Shown here: piece after piece, positions 17,190 to 26,990 of the stretch | How the letters are laid out: every line of letters starts with the position of its first letter | How positions within the stretch are numbered: the first letter of the stretch is position 1 | Origin: an uncultured bacterium | GTDB lineage: Bacteria > Planctomycetota > UBA8108 > UBA1146 | Length of the DNA stretch: 36,880 nucleotides | Assembly (NCBI GenBank): GCA_913056395.1 | Contig: CAJXMG010000027.1 | Coordinates: 1-36,880, forward strand | Direction: 5' to 3' | Made by a program: the position numbers and the translations under genes | Notes under the pieces: model-generated | The model's database searches: none | Seen by the model: the letters and a program-made list of their open reading frames with translations, nothing else | Told to the model about the DNA's origin: nothing

Positions 17190-18170
17190 TTACCAGGCGG
17201 ACAGCTGGCGGATCTCCTCGAGGATTCTTTTCTCGTCAGGCAGGGAGGCGTCCTCGAGGGCCCCTGCGTAGGGGATCGGTACGTCCAGAGCGGCGATCCG
17301 GCGGACCGGTGCATCCAGATCTTCAAAGCAATCCTCGACGATCCTCGCCGCGATTTCCGAGCCGGCACCACCGGTCAGATTGTCCTCGTGGATCACCAGC
17401 ACCTTGCCAGTCCTGGCCACCGTCTCCCGAATCGCCTCCAGATCGAGGGGGCAGAGTGATCGGAGATCGAGAACCTCACAGGAGATCCCGTCTTCCCGTT
17501 GTGCGGTTTCCGCTGCTGCGGCACAGCGGTGCAGCATCGCACCCCAGGTGATGATGCTGATGCGGTCTCCAGAGCGATGGATCCGGGCGCGACCGGGTGC
17601 GATCGCTTCAGGCGTTCCTTGAACCTCTTCCTTGAGGGTTCTGTAGAGTCCTTTTTGCTCGAGGAAGAGTACCGGGTTGGGATCTGCCACAGCCCCCAGA
17701 AGCATGCCGTGAACGTCACTCACCGTCGCCGGGACGACAATTTTCAGACCTGGCGTGTTGAGGAAGAAGGATTCGACCATCTGGCTGTGAAAGGGGCCCG
17801 CATGAACCCCTCCTCCCGATGGTCCCCTGACCACGATGGGGACGTTCTGGCCCCAACGGAAGTGGCAGGTGGCGGCAAAGTTGGTCAGCTGGTTGAAGGT
17901 GCAGGAGATGAAATCGATAAACTGCATTTCAACGATAGGTTTGAACCCTGCCATTCCCGCACCGATCGCTGCACCGACCAATCCCGTCTCGACGATGGGC
18001 GAATCGATGATGCGGTCTTCACCAAACTCTTCGAGGAAGCCATCGGTCAGTTTGAAGGCTCCCCCGTAGGCTCCGATATCTTCACCCATGATGAAGGTGG
18101 AAGGATCCTCACGAAGAACCTGCTTCAATCCACGTTGCAGCGACTCGAGGTAGGTGATGGTTTCTGCCAA
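17190..18170 (-). CDS. 2-oxo acid dehydrogenase E1 component, beta subunit (stand-alone)
   Basis: The 326-residue protein is a complete E1-beta subunit of the alpha2-beta2 class. It shows MGEDIGAYGG, the catalytic Glu region DSPIVETGLVG, VEMQFIDF, a GGGVHAGPFHSQ loop and the C-terminal transketolase domain (VLDLRSLCPLD, VIHEDNLTGG). It helps form the thiamine diphosphate site with an alpha subunit. No separate alpha gene is beside it; the only alpha domain in the window is in the fused protein at 19903-22065. The start is TTG at 18170, fixed by AGGAG 5 nt upstream, which overlaps the TAG of lpd. Confidence 0.95.
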   Translation of the reverse strand: MAETITYLESLQRGLKQVLREDPSTFIMGEDIGAYGGAFKLTDGFLEEFGEDRIIDSPIVETGLVGAAIGAGMAGFKPIVEMQFIDFISCTFNQLTNFAATCHFRWGQNVPIVVRGPSGGGVHAGPFHSQMVESFFLNTPGLKIVVPATVSDVHGMLLGAVADPNPVLFLEQKGLYRTLKEEVQGTPEAIAPGRARIHRSGDRISIITWGAMLHRCAAAAETAQREDGISCEVLDLRSLCPLDLEAIRETVARTGKVLVIHEDNLTGGAGSEIAARIVEDCFEDLDAPVRRIAALDVPIPYAGALEDASLPDEKRILEEIRQLSAW

Positions 18171-18181
18171 GAAAACTCCTA
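18168..18181 (-). promoter_or_regulatory. Ribosome binding site overlapping the lpd stop codon
   Basis: On the minus strand the lpd stop TAG (18181-18179) is the beginning of TAGGAG. It is followed by 5 nt and then the TTG start (18170-18168) of E1-beta. This arrangement supports the unusual TTG start and suggests re-initiation coupling between E3 and E1-beta. Confidence 0.75.
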
Positions 18182-19594
18182 CATATGGATGGCGCCACCC
18201 ACGAGACCGTGAGCCGCTTCCATCATGCCTTCGCCAAGGGTGGGGTGGGGGTGAATGATGTGGGCCAGGTCAGCAGCAGTTCCTTCGAGGCCGAGGATGG
18301 CACAGCCTTCACTGATCAGGTCGGTGGCGTGGGGACCGACGATATGGATACCGAGGATCTCTCCGTACGCTTCATCCGCGATGATCTTGAAGAAACCGGG
18401 GACTGCTTTGCCGACGATGCCCGACTTGCCGAGTGCGGAAAGGGGGAACTTGGAGACCTTGATCTCGTGTCCCGCTTCACGGGCGGCATTTTCGGTCAGG
18501 CCGATGCTGGCTACTTCCGGATGGCAGTAGGTCGCATTCGGAACGCGCTCATTGACGATTGGCTGGGTGTGCATTCCGGCGATGGATTCCACGGCGATGA
18601 TGCCTTCGGCACTGGCGACGTGGGCCAGCTGGGCAGTGCCATGGACGATGTCACCGATCGCAAAGATGTTCGGGCGAGTGGTGCTCTGGTTGGGGTTGAC
18701 CGGGATGAAGCCGTTTTCGGTCTTGATCCCGACCTGATCCAGTTTGAGGGCATCCGTCACCGGCTTGCGGCCGATGGCGCAGAGGAGAATGTCTGCATGA
18801 ATCTCTTCCGTTTTGCCATTGCCGTCAGTCAGTACCAGATCGACCCCCGAGGCGGTCGGGGTCGCTTTCTCCAGTTTGGTGGAGACCATGCTGCGAATGC
18901 CATGCTTCTTGAAGGAGCGCTGAAGTTCAGCGGAACACTCGTGGTCCTCGATGGGCAGAAGTCGATCCATCATTTCGACGATGGTGACGTCACTGCCAAA
19001 GGAGTTCAGGATCGAGGCGAACTCACAGCCCACTGCACCGGCACCGAGAACGACCACTTTGCCCGGAACCGAATCGAGTTTGAGAGCTTCATCGCTGGTG
19101 ATGATCTTGTCGGTACTCCAGTCGAGGAATCCAGGTCGAGCAGCAACAGAGCCGGTCGCAAGGATGATGTTCTTTGCCTCGACCACTTTTTCAGTTTGAT
19201 CATCGATCACGACACGGATCGAGTTGAGGCCGTCGAGCCTTCCGGTTCCGTGGACGGTGGTGACGCCATTTTTCTTCAGCAGGTATTCGACACCCTTGGC
19301 ATTTTTCTGGACGATCTTTTTCTGGAAGGAGAGGACTCCCTCCATATCGACCGCGGGATTGTCGAGTTGGATACCGAAGTAGGATGACTCCTTGGCTACG
19401 TCGAGCACGTGTGCACTCTGCAGAAGGGCTTTGGTCGGGATACAGCCCCTGTGAAGACAGGTTCCACCAGGTTGCGGATCTTTTTCGATGAGGACCGTGG
19501 ACATTCCCAGCTGGCCGGCGCGGATGGCAGCCACATAACCGCCGGGTCCACCGCCGACGACCGCCACATCGAAACTGCCGATCTTCTCAACCAT
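18179..19594 (-). CDS. lpdA: Dihydrolipoamide dehydrogenase (E3)
   Basis: This 471-residue flavoprotein reoxidises dihydrolipoyl groups with NAD+. It has the N-terminal FAD-binding GGGPGGYVAAIRAGQLG, the redox-active disulfide in GGTCLHRGCIPTKALL, an NAD-binding GAGAVGCEFA near the middle, the second FAD motif (FAIGDIV), and the C-terminal HPHPT with the catalytic His. The ATG at 19594 has AGGAAGGAA 6 nt upstream and matches the family N-terminus. The longer in-frame extension upstream is not supported. It is the first gene of the minus-strand operon E3, E1-beta, E2, lipB, lipA. Confidence 0.97.
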   Translation of the reverse strand: MVEKIGSFDVAVVGGGPGGYVAAIRAGQLGMSTVLIEKDPQPGGTCLHRGCIPTKALLQSAHVLDVAKESSYFGIQLDNPAVDMEGVLSFQKKIVQKNAKGVEYLLKKNGVTTVHGTGRLDGLNSIRVVIDDQTEKVVEAKNIILATGSVAARPGFLDWSTDKIITSDEALKLDSVPGKVVVLGAGAVGCEFASILNSFGSDVTIVEMMDRLLPIEDHECSAELQRSFKKHGIRSMVSTKLEKATPTASGVDLVLTDGNGKTEEIHADILLCAIGRKPVTDALKLDQVGIKTENGFIPVNPNQSTTRPNIFAIGDIVHGTAQLAHVASAEGIIAVESIAGMHTQPIVNERVPNATYCHPEVASIGLTENAAREAGHEIKVSKFPLSALGKSGIVGKAVPGFFKIIADEAYGEILGIHIVGPHATDLISEGCAILGLEGTAADLAHIIHPHPTLGEGMMEAAHGLVGGAIHM

Positions 19595-19902
19595 TTCAGG
19601 TTCCTTCCTGCCCGTCGGTGACGGGACCTTCATTCCAGAGATCTTGTCTGTGCGAGGGAGAGTGTGATCTGGAGGGGATGATCTGGATCGACAACTTCCG
19701 GGCACGGGTTCCTGAACGATACCCGGAATCGCCCCTGTCCATCCAGCAAAGAGGAAGGATCGGGTCTCGTTGAATGAAGGCCTTGAGGACCCTAGAATGG
19801 CCAGAGTTCGCTATAGCCCTCTGGGGATCAAACCGGGGGGATCATGCCCAGTGAGGGATAATGCCCAGCCTCTCCAGATCCTGGGGAGTGGTCAGGACCG
19901 AC
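19595..19902. other. Divergent control region between lpd and the fused E1 gene
   Basis: This 308-bp region separates the lpd operon (-) from the fused E1 gene (+), so it must hold promoters for both directions. A good plus-strand candidate is listed separately (19770-19798). I could not find a convincing minus-strand promoter. It has no recognisable gene. Confidence 0.55.
19770..19798 (+). promoter_or_regulatory. Candidate promoter of the fused E1 gene
   Basis: TTGAAT (19770-19775, 4 of 6) is followed by exactly 17 bp and TAGAAT (19793-19798, 5 of 6). Transcription would begin near 19805, giving a leader of about 100 nt before the ATG at 19903. Confidence 0.5.
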
Positions 19903-22065
19903 ATGCCGACTCAGAAAAACAAAAAACGGAAATCTCCCGGGCGTCCCCGGAAGTCAGAGGAGCCAAAAGTGGATCTGCATGGACTGGAGAAGGATGACCT
20001 TCTCGATATCTACAGAAACATGTTCCTGAGCCGGGAGATTGATGACGAAGAGATTCGTCTCAAGGGCAAGGGAAAGATATTCTTCCAGATCAATGGTTGT
20101 GGTCATGAAGCCATCAACACTGTCCTCGGCAGGGTTCTCGATCCGAAGCGTGATTGGTTCTTCCCCTATTACAGGGATCGTGCACTGATGCTCCAGCTGG
20201 GGCTGACGCCGACGGAGATGCTCAAGATGGGAACCGCTGCCCACGACGAGCCCGCCGGTGCCGGTCGCCAGATGCCTTCCCATTGGGGAGCGAAGCATTT
20301 GCATGTGGTCAATCAGTCCTCCTGTACCGGCAGCCAATGTCTCCATGCGGTGGGAACTGCAGAAGCATGGAAAAAGGGCAAGGACGATGCCTCGCTGCGT
20401 GAACAGATCGATGATTGGTCTGACGGCGAAATCGCCCATGTCTCTGTCGGTGATGGTACGACCAGTGAAGGCGAGTTCTGGGAATCCCTGAGCACCGCTT
20501 GCAACCTGGAGTTACCGGTTCTTTTTGTCGTCGAGGACAACGGCTACGCCATCAGTGTCCCTGTGGAGGTCAATACTCCCGGTGGATCGATTTCGAGCCT
20601 CGTTCTCGGTTTCCCCGGTCTCGACGTTCATGAAGTCGATGGCTGTGACCCGGTGGCCTGTCATGAACTCCTGACCAAGGTTGTGGCGGATATGCGCAAG
20701 GGCAGTGGCCCGACACTGGTGCATGCCAAGGTCGTACGCCCCTACAGCCACAGTCTTTCCGACGATGAGCGCCTCTACCGTCCTTCCAGTGAGCGGGAAG
20801 AGGAAGAACCCCGTGACCCCCTGAACTCCTTCCCCAAGTTCCTGATCGACAACGGCTTCGCTGACGAGGAAACCCTCGAAAAGATTCGCGAGGAGATCAA
20901 GGCCGAGGTGAGAGCCGCATCGGATGCTGCCGTGGCCGCACCGCAGGCGGATGCATCAACGGTGCTGGATCATCTTTACTCGCCCACCGTCGATCCGACT
21001 TCAGACCGATTTGAATCGCCCGCAGTTGTCGAGGAAGGCGCAGAGCCGACGACGATGGTGGACATGATCAATGCCTCGATGCGTGATGAAATGCGTCGAG
21101 ATCCGCGAATCCATGTCTTCGGAGAGGATGTCGCTGACGCCAGTCGCAGTGAGGTGCTCGAAGAGGTCAAGGGCAAGGGTGGAGTCTTCAAGGCGACCTT
21201 TGGTTTGCAGAGAGAGTTCGGGGGCGATCGCGTCTACAACTCACCGCTGGCGGAAGCCAACATCGTCGGCCGTGCCATCGGCATGGCGGTTCGTGGCCTC
21301 AAGCCTGTCGTGGAGATCCAGTTCCTCGATTACATTTGGCCCGCCTACCATCAGATCCGTTCCGAGTTGGCCCTGATGCGCTGGCGTTCCGCCGGTGCGG
21401 ACAGTTGTCCGGTCGTGATCCGGGTCGCCAGTGGTGGCTACCTTCGTGGGGGAGCGGTTTACCATAGCCAGTCTGCGGAAACCCTTTTTACCCACATCCC
21501 CGGTTTGCGTGTGGTCATGCCCAGCAACGCCACCGATGCCAACGGATTGTTGAGAACGGCGATTCGCTGTCAGGATCCTGTGATCTTCCTCGAGCACAAG
21601 CATCTCTACCGACAGACCCACAACAAGGGTGCCTACCCCGGCCCCGATTTCATGATTCCTTTCGGCAAGGCGGCAAAGGTCCGCGAAGGGGATCGATTGA
21701 CCATCGTCACCTACGGAGCTCTGGTTCACCGGTGCATGACCGCTGCCAAAACTCTGGCGAATGAAGGAATTGAGGTGGAGATCCTCGATCTCAGAACACT
21801 GGCTCCCTACGATTGGAATTCCATCGAGGAATCGGTCAAACGCAATCACAAGGTCCTGATCGTCCACGAAGAATCGCTATCTTGGGGATACGGAGCTGAA
21901 CTGGCAGCCAGAATCCAGGATGAACTGTTTGATCATCTGGATGCTCCCGTTCGCCGTGTGGGCGCAATGGACTGTTTTGTGGCCTATGCACCCGAATTGG
22001 AGGAAGTGATCCTTCCCCAGCCAGAGAAAGTGGCACAAGCGGCCCGCGATCTGGCATTATATTAG
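19903..22065 (+). CDS. 2-oxo acid dehydrogenase E1, alpha and beta subunits fused
   Basis: This 720-residue protein joins a complete E1-alpha (about 30-330) to a complete E1-beta (about 385-720). The alpha half has the thiamine diphosphate motif [12 protein letters not shown] ... EDNGYAI. The beta half has [17 protein letters not shown] with the catalytic Glu, the GGAVYHSQS loop and [13 protein letters not shown]. It decarboxylates a 2-oxo acid and passes the acyl group to the lipoyl arm of E2. The substrate is undetermined; the alpha half resembles the branched-chain/2-oxoisovalerate type. The start ATG at 19903 has AGGA 5 nt upstream; an in-frame ATG at 19861 is less likely. It is transcribed away from the E3/E1-beta/E2 operon. 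A weak hairpin (22068-22091) follows without a T-run. Confidence 0.95.
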   Translation: MPTQKNKKRKSPGRPRKSEEPKVDLHGLEKDDLLDIYRNMFLSREIDDEEIRLKGKGKIFFQINGCGHEAINTVLGRVLDPKRDWFFPYYRDRALMLQLGLTPTEMLKMGTAAHDEPAGAGRQMPSHWGAKHLHVVNQSSCTGSQCLHAVGTAEAWKKGKDDASLREQIDDWSDGEIAHVSVGDGTTSEGEFWESLSTACNLELPVLFVVEDNGYAISVPVEVNTPGGSISSLVLGFPGLDVHEVDGCDPVACHELLTKVVADMRKGSGPTLVHAKVVRPYSHSLSDDERLYRPSSEREEEEPRDPLNSFPKFLIDNGFADEETLEKIREEIKAEVRAASDAAVAAPQADASTVLDHLYSPTVDPTSDRFESPAVVEEGAEPTTMVDMINASMRDEMRRDPRIHVFGEDVADASRSEVLEEVKGKGGVFKATFGLQREFGGDRVYNSPLAEANIVGRAIGMAVRGLKPVVEIQFLDYIWPAYHQIRSELALMRWRSAGADSCPVVIRVASGGYLRGGAVYHSQSAETLFTHIPGLRVVMPSNATDANGLLRTAIRCQDPVIFLEHKHLYRQTHNKGAYPGPDFMIPFGKAAKVREGDRLTIVTYGALVHRCMTAAKTLANEGIEVEILDLRTLAPYDWNSIEESVKRNHKVLIVHEESLSWGYGAELAARIQDELFDHLDAPVRRVGAMDCFVAYAPELEEVILPQPEKVAQAARDLALY

Positions 22066-22242
22066 GCCCGGAACAATCCGCTGGATTCCGGAACCCGGTG
22101 AACACCGACCTCGTTGAATCGATGGCGGTGCCTGGGAAGTTCCCCGAAAGGGTCTTCCACGGCTGAGCCGGTCAAGACGTTCTCGTGTCCGGGGACGTTC
22201 AAATCATCATGGGATGCAGATTGCCGCAGCATTCCAGTGACA

Positions 22243-22257
22243 GAGGAGCAAATTTTG
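22243..22257 (+). promoter_or_regulatory. Ribosome binding site that selects a TTG start for ftsH
   Basis: GAGGAG (22243-22248) is 6 nt before the TTG at 22255. The in-frame GTG at 22237 and the more upstream ATG at 22114 have no comparable element, so the TTG is the best start. Confidence 0.65.
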
Positions 22258-24309
22258 AGAGATCCCGATCGAAGTAATCCCGATCCCAACGACCCAGACG
22301 AGCTGGATGAGAATGAACAGTCTCCACCTTCCTGGAGCCAGAGACCCTGGTTCTGGATGCTGGTGATCCTCCTCGGGGTTTTCACGCTGACCAACCTGTT
22401 CAGTGACAAGTTGAAGATCGGCGCTCTCGAGGTGGAAGCCAATCGTCTCTTCAGCGAAGTTGAGCGTGGTAACGTGGAAAGTGTCACCGAGGCGGAGCAG
22501 GAAGTCTTCGTGGCGGTCCTGCGCAGCAAAGTGACCGTCGACCAGCCCGGTATCGATTCTGAAAACAGCCTCGAGACCCTGAAGATCTTCGCGGTCATTC
22601 CCGGTGAGCTGAAAAGTGACCTCAACAAACTGGGTGCCGAATACACGGTTCCCGTCACCTTCCGTGACAACACGACGCCCGGCTGGCAGGTGCTGGTTTC
22701 CGGGATCGTCCCATTCATCATCCTATTGCTGTTTTTCTGGTGGATGAGCAATCGCCTCCGTCGACAGATGGGTGGGCCGGGGATCTTCGGCAAGTTTGCC
22801 GGCAATCAGGCCAAAAAATTCGAGAAGGGTGAGGGATCGGTGACCTTTGATGACGTCGCCGGACTTCGTAATGTGAAAACCGAACTGCAAGAGCTCGTCG
22901 ATTTCCTCAAGGAGCCTGAGCGTTTCACCCAGTTGGGTGCGAAGATTCCCAAGGGAGTCCTTTTGGTGGGCCCTCCCGGAACCGGAAAGACCCTGCTCGC
23001 CAGAGCAGTTGCCGGCGAAGCGGGAGTCCCCTTCTTCTCCATCTCCGGATCCGAGTTTATCGAGCTGTTTGTCGGTGTCGGTGCCTCCCGGGTTCGCGAG
23101 TTATTTGACGAAGCCAAGAAAAGTGCGCCCTGTATCGTCTTTATCGATGAGATCGATGCGGTTGGGCGTTCCAGAGGAGCAGGACTGGGTGGCGGTCACG
23201 ACGAGCGCGAGCAGACCCTGAATCAGATCCTCTCTGAGATGGATGGCTTTGAATCGAATCAGGCCGTGATCGTTCTTGCGGCAACCAACCGTCCTGACGT
23301 CCTCGATGCGGCATTGGTCCGTCCTGGGCGATTCGACCGCCAGGTAGTGGTTGAGCGACCGCAGAAAGATGGCCGAAAGGCGATTCTGGGTGTCCACACC
23401 CGCAATATGCCCCTCGCCTCCGACGTCGACATGGAGTCTCTCGCCCGTGGAACCATCGGCTTTTCCGGTGCGGATCTGGAAAACCTCGCCAATGAAGCCG
23501 CTCTGATGGCAGCCCGGAGAGGCCACCAGCGTATCACCCATGGAGACTTCGAGCGTGCCAAGGACAAGATCCAATTGGGGACGTTGCGGGATGAGGCGAT
23601 GAGCGAGAAGGAAAAGGAGCTGACCGCCTATCATGAGGCAGGGCACGCTCTTCTCGCCCTGCTCCTTCCTGAGACGGATCCGGTGCACTCTGTCACCATC
23701 GTTCCACGCGGCCGGGCATTGGGGGTCACCCAGCAGTTGCCGATGGAGGACATCAATAATTACTCGAAAACCTACCTGCTCAACCGGATCGCGATTCTGT
23801 TGGGGGGAAGGGCCGCAGAGGACCTGGTTTTTCAGGAGTTCACCACCGGGGCTTCCAACGACCTGGAGCAGGCGACCAGCCTTGCAGAGAGAATGATCTG
23901 CCTTTGGGGCATGAGTGAAAAAATGGGCCCCGTCTCATTCAAGAGGGGTGAAGAGCATGTCTTCCTTGGCCGGGAGCTGGGTGAAGCGAAAAACTTCAGT
24001 GAGCACACGGCGATGATGATCGACGAAGAGATTCGCACGATGCTCGAGGACTCCTACCAGCGAGCCCTGAGAATCCTTGGGGAATCCAGGGAGAAACTGG
24101 AACTTTTGACCCGTGAGTTGTTGGAGAAGGAAGTGCTCAACGACAAGGAGATCTATCAGTTGATGGATATTCCATTGCCTGATGTACTTCGTGATATCGC
24201 CGTCCCGCCAGTGGCTGCGGATGATTCTTCCGCAGATGACACCAAGGAAGAGAAAACCCAACTGCCACCGGACGTGGATCCGGGGCTTCTGGGGCTTGAA
24301 GGTTCCTGA
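22255..24309 (+). CDS. ftsH: ATP-dependent zinc metalloprotease FtsH
   Basis: This 684-residue membrane protease degrades misfolded membrane proteins and short-lived regulators. An acidic Asp/Pro-rich N-terminus (about 1-25) precedes the first membrane helix (about 29-50). A periplasmic domain, a second helix (about 142-165), the AAA domain and the peptidase domain follow. Motifs are Walker A GPPGTGKT (from 240), Walker [10 protein letters not shown], the second region of homology ([12 protein letters not shown] ... RPGRFDR), zinc-binding HEAGH (from His460) and the third zinc ligand in [12 protein letters not shown]. The TTG start is chosen on its GAGGAG. The gap to the upstream E1 gene is about 190 bp. 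A pseudokinase-like gene follows within 100 bp. Confidence 0.97.
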   Translation: MRDPDRSNPDPNDPDELDENEQSPPSWSQRPWFWMLVILLGVFTLTNLFSDKLKIGALEVEANRLFSEVERGNVESVTEAEQEVFVAVLRSKVTVDQPGIDSENSLETLKIFAVIPGELKSDLNKLGAEYTVPVTFRDNTTPGWQVLVSGIVPFIILLLFFWWMSNRLRRQMGGPGIFGKFAGNQAKKFEKGEGSVTFDDVAGLRNVKTELQELVDFLKEPERFTQLGAKIPKGVLLVGPPGTGKTLLARAVAGEAGVPFFSISGSEFIELFVGVGASRVRELFDEAKKSAPCIVFIDEIDAVGRSRGAGLGGGHDEREQTLNQILSEMDGFESNQAVIVLAATNRPDVLDAALVRPGRFDRQVVVERPQKDGRKAILGVHTRNMPLASDVDMESLARGTIGFSGADLENLANEAALMAARRGHQRITHGDFERAKDKIQLGTLRDEAMSEKEKELTAYHEAGHALLALLLPETDPVHSVTIVPRGRALGVTQQLPMEDINNYSKTYLLNRIAILLGGRAAEDLVFQEFTTGASNDLEQATSLAERMICLWGMSEKMGPVSFKRGEEHVFLGRELGEAKNFSEHTAMMIDEEIRTMLEDSYQRALRILGESREKLELLTRELLEKEVLNDKEIYQLMDIPLPDVLRDIAVPPVAADDSSADDTKEEKTQLPPDVDPGLLGLEGS

Positions 24310-24359
24310 CCAAAGTTGTTGAGAACTTTGGTTCTCCCGCAATTGTCAGGTTGTTCTGT

Positions 24360-24394
24360 CCCCCTCCCCGGTGCAACATTCACCGGGGAGGGGG
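24360..24394 (+). terminator. Perfect 14-bp hairpin between ftsH and the pseudokinase gene
   Basis: CCCCCTCCCCGGTG (24360-24373) pairs perfectly with CACCGGGGAGGGGG (24381-24394) around a 7-nt loop. The following bases (ATTCTCTT) are only mildly T-rich, so termination may be partial. The right arm contains the GGGGAGGGGG that would serve as ribosome binding site for a TTG at 24401, so the hairpin could also hide that site. Confidence 0.55.
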
Positions 24395-24400
24395 ATTCTC

Positions 24401-26206
24401 TTGGTAGAGGGCGATGGTGTCGAAACTCCGGATATGGGTGCAGCCACCCCTTCGGTGGATGCCGATGGGGATTCTTCTCAAAAGGAAGAGGCCCAACTCC
24501 GGCAGTTCCGTTCCCCATCCCATTCAACCGCAGGTCTTTCCGGTGGTTCAATCGGCTGGCGCCAACAATTGGATTCCCTGACGCACCTTTCCTCACTGGA
24601 TGATTCGGACTTTGGCCTGCGCCTGGTGGCGTATGACCAGTTCCACCCATCGATGATGACCCTTCGTGACGGAATATCGCTGACCCGGTTGAAACCGAAT
24701 CGCAATTGGGACGTCTTGTTGGTCGGCGGATATCACACCCTCCTGAGCCAATTTGCTCAGCTGGCGAGAATCTTTGGAGCTTTGCTGGAGCGTGGGATCC
24801 CTGTTGCGGTCATCGAGCCGGATGCCATTCTGATGGGCAGCGACGGTCAATTTTCAATATTGTCCTCGAGGCTTGTTTCACGCGAGGACCTCGATCTGGA
24901 TATCCATGCTTCGAGAATCGCCCCGGAAATCCTGCTGGCAAATTACGAAGCGGAGATCGAGGAAACACAGGTTGTCTATGCGCTCGCAGTCTTGTTGCAC
25001 GAATGTGTCGTCGGTTCTCCACCCTGGGCTGGACGGGATGCCACAGAGGTGGCAGATCGATTGCTGTCAGGGAGTTCGGTTTTGGAGACATCAGAGATCT
25101 CCATGAACCCACCGGGCCTGAAAGGGCTTCTGCGCGACGCCTTGTCCCTCGATCCCAACAAGCGTCCCTCGACCCTTCGGGGTTTCGCAAAGATGCTGGA
25201 AGCAGTACGCGATGGAGAGAGACCGAGATCAAAGGGCCGATCCCACGGAACTGGAAGTTCCCCCGCAGGCAATTTGCGCATCGGTCTATTTGCAGGTTTG
25301 ATCATCCTTGCGACTTTAATGGGCCGATTCCTGGGAACGGACAGTGATCAGTTCGAATCAGGAACCGATCTTCAGAAGGGGATGTTTATCAGGCCCCTTC
25401 CGGTTCATGGTGAAGAGCAACCTCTCGCTGATCATGCGATTCGCTGGTTTCAGCGCTTTGATCAAAAAGAACAAGATGGATTCAGTGATCCACGACACCA
25501 GCTGGATTTTGCGTGGGTGTGCCTGAGGGCCGGTGAGTATGACCGCGCTCGTCAATCCGCTCACAAGGCTGCCAGAGAGATGCCAGAGAGTCCCGAGCCT
25601 TGGGTCATTCTCGGCATCGCAGCTTTGGAAAAGGGTGATTCCGCTGGGCGGATAGAGATAGAAAATGGGCTGCGACACGAAGCGAGGGATGTCTCGGGGT
25701 TGTGGAGCAGGGTTGCCGGGCACCTTTATCTTCTCCAGAACCGGAAAGCACAGGAGTTGCTCAACGTCTTGTCTGTGGAGACTCCCAATGATCCCAATGT
25801 GTGGTTCCACAGGGCACTGTGTGAGTTGAGAAGCGGTCAGGCAGAATCTGCCCGGTCTTCGATCGCAAGGTTTACGGAGCTCAACCCACTCGACGGGTGG
25901 GGGGATTGGTTGAATGCGGAAATCGCCTTTGCCGAGGGACGACTTCGCTCTACAGAATTGATCCTCGAATCAGCGCAGGTGAGATTGAATCAGGATCGAT
26001 CTTTGGCGATTCGAACTTCTTCCCTGTGGGATCGACTGGGCCGTTCGAAAACTGCTCATGAATGGCAAAAGCGTTCGATGGACAGCGGCAATACCTGGGG
26101 TGGGCTCGAATGGCGCAGTGGCGGCCGCCTGGTCATGCCGCAGAGATCTGCCCTGTTTCTGGGGCCTCCTGCTCCCCCGGAAAATATCGAAAAATCCCCT
26201 GAATAG
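24401..26206 (+). CDS. Membrane pseudokinase with periplasmic TPR-like domain
   Basis: This is a protein of about 601 residues. Residues about 95-285 resemble the C-lobe of Hanks-type Ser/Thr kinases. IPVAVIEPDAIL (133-144) occupies the place of the catalytic loop HRDIKPDNIL, an APE-like motif is present (IAPEILL, about 174-180), and VYALAVLLHECVVGSPPW and DPNKRPSTLRGF match helix F and the C-terminal region. The HRD Asp, the DFG motif, the glycine loop and the VAIK Lys are not visible, so it is probably catalytically dead. A membrane segment (about 293-313) is followed by TPR-like helical repeats (about 350-560), presumably outside the cytoplasm. The start is uncertain: TTG at 24401 follows a G-rich element, with GTG at 24371 and ATG at 24434 as alternatives. 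It lies just after ftsH. Confidence 0.7.
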   Translation: MVEGDGVETPDMGAATPSVDADGDSSQKEEAQLRQFRSPSHSTAGLSGGSIGWRQQLDSLTHLSSLDDSDFGLRLVAYDQFHPSMMTLRDGISLTRLKPNRNWDVLLVGGYHTLLSQFAQLARIFGALLERGIPVAVIEPDAILMGSDGQFSILSSRLVSREDLDLDIHASRIAPEILLANYEAEIEETQVVYALAVLLHECVVGSPPWAGRDATEVADRLLSGSSVLETSEISMNPPGLKGLLRDALSLDPNKRPSTLRGFAKMLEAVRDGERPRSKGRSHGTGSSPAGNLRIGLFAGLIILATLMGRFLGTDSDQFESGTDLQKGMFIRPLPVHGEEQPLADHAIRWFQRFDQKEQDGFSDPRHQLDFAWVCLRAGEYDRARQSAHKAAREMPESPEPWVILGIAALEKGDSAGRIEIENGLRHEARDVSGLWSRVAGHLYLLQNRKAQELLNVLSVETPNDPNVWFHRALCELRSGQAESARSSIARFTELNPLDGWGDWLNAEIAFAEGRLRSTELILESAQVRLNQDRSLAIRTSSLWDRLGRSKTAHEWQKRSMDSGNTWGGLEWRSGGRLVMPQRSALFLGPPAPPENIEKSPE

Positions 26207-26287
26207 AATCGGCACTGCCCCGTCTTTCATGGTGTGAACCTCTCCGACTCAACTGTTGAGTGAGGGGCCACTGGAAAGGAGCGGGCC

Positions 26288-26809
26288 ATGTTGTCCCGTA
26301 TCTTGTTCGGATGCACAGGCATCCTTCTCGCATTGTTTCTGGCTCCACAAAATGTGGAAGCCGGAGCTTCAAGTGACGATCGTCTGCGACACTCGAGAAG
26401 TGTTCGCTGGACTCAGGGGGGTTGCAGAGTTTCCCCTCGACCTGTCACTCGTGTTTTGCCCCGCAGGGTTTCTCCGATCCAGAATTCCCATCAGATTCAG
26501 TACTTCTGTATTGGTGGGGTTCAAAAGCGGCGCTTGCCCTGCGGAACGGTTGAGAGGTGGATCGCACCGCACACCAAAATCGTGACCAGGAAGGTCAAGG
26601 TGCCCGGTGGTTTCAGGACAGAAGTCCGTTACAGAAATGAATGTATCTGTGGGATCACGGTGCAGGTGCCATACACCGTCAGGATACCGCTGCCTGCCCG
26701 TTGTGAATTGAAGCGGGAGAAGGTTCATGTTCCTGGGCGCTGGGTGGCTGAAAAAGGTCGCCAGAGTCGACTGCGAACCGTTCACCATCCTTACCAGACC
26801 AGATTCTGA
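26288..26809 (+). CDS. Small secreted basic Cys-containing protein, unknown function
   Basis: The 173-residue product has a clear signal peptide (about 1-26, hydrophobic core GILLALFLAP, likely cleavage after VEAGA). The mature part is rich in Arg, Val and Pro and holds several cysteines, including a CIC pair. It contains VPGGF and VPGRW motifs linked by strand-like segments such as VQVPYTVRIPLPA. No family was recognised. AAAGGAG lies 6 nt before the ATG, strongly supporting the start. It stands alone, with two hairpins directly downstream. Confidence 0.65.
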   Translation: MLSRILFGCTGILLALFLAPQNVEAGASSDDRLRHSRSVRWTQGGCRVSPRPVTRVLPRRVSPIQNSHQIQYFCIGGVQKRRLPCGTVERWIAPHTKIVTRKVKVPGGFRTEVRYRNECICGITVQVPYTVRIPLPARCELKREKVHVPGRWVAEKGRQSRLRTVHHPYQTRF

Positions 26810-26875
26810 GCGAAGAAGGTCTTCGCTTTTACCCCGGAGTGGAAATGCGGGTCTCCACTCCGGGGCTCATTTTTT
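26810..26875 (+). terminator. Tandem terminators after the secreted protein gene
   Basis: The first hairpin is GCGAAGA/TCTTCGC (26810-26826) followed by TTTT. The second is CCCCGGAGTGGA/TCCACTCCGGGG (26832-26843 with 26854-26865) followed by CTCATTTTTT. The stop codon is at 26807-26809, so termination is immediate. Confidence 0.88.
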
Positions 26876-26892
26876 GGGGGCTCATTTTTTGA
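26862..26892. repeat. Direct duplication of the terminator tail
   Basis: GGGGCTCATTTTTTG occurs twice in succession, separated by about one base. The second copy has no hairpin of its own, so this looks like a local slippage duplication. Confidence 0.8.
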
Positions 26893-26990
26893 AGGGGTGA
26901 GCTTCCGGAACACGGGTTGCCGCCACTGCTGGACCGGAACAATTGAAGCCTGAGTTTCAGTCAGGGTCCCAATACTTTGAAATAGGGTCC

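Noticed and set aside
18185-19387. 400-codon plus-strand open frame opposite lpd
   Set aside because: The lpd gene carries all flavoprotein motifs; the opposite frame has no recognisable domain.
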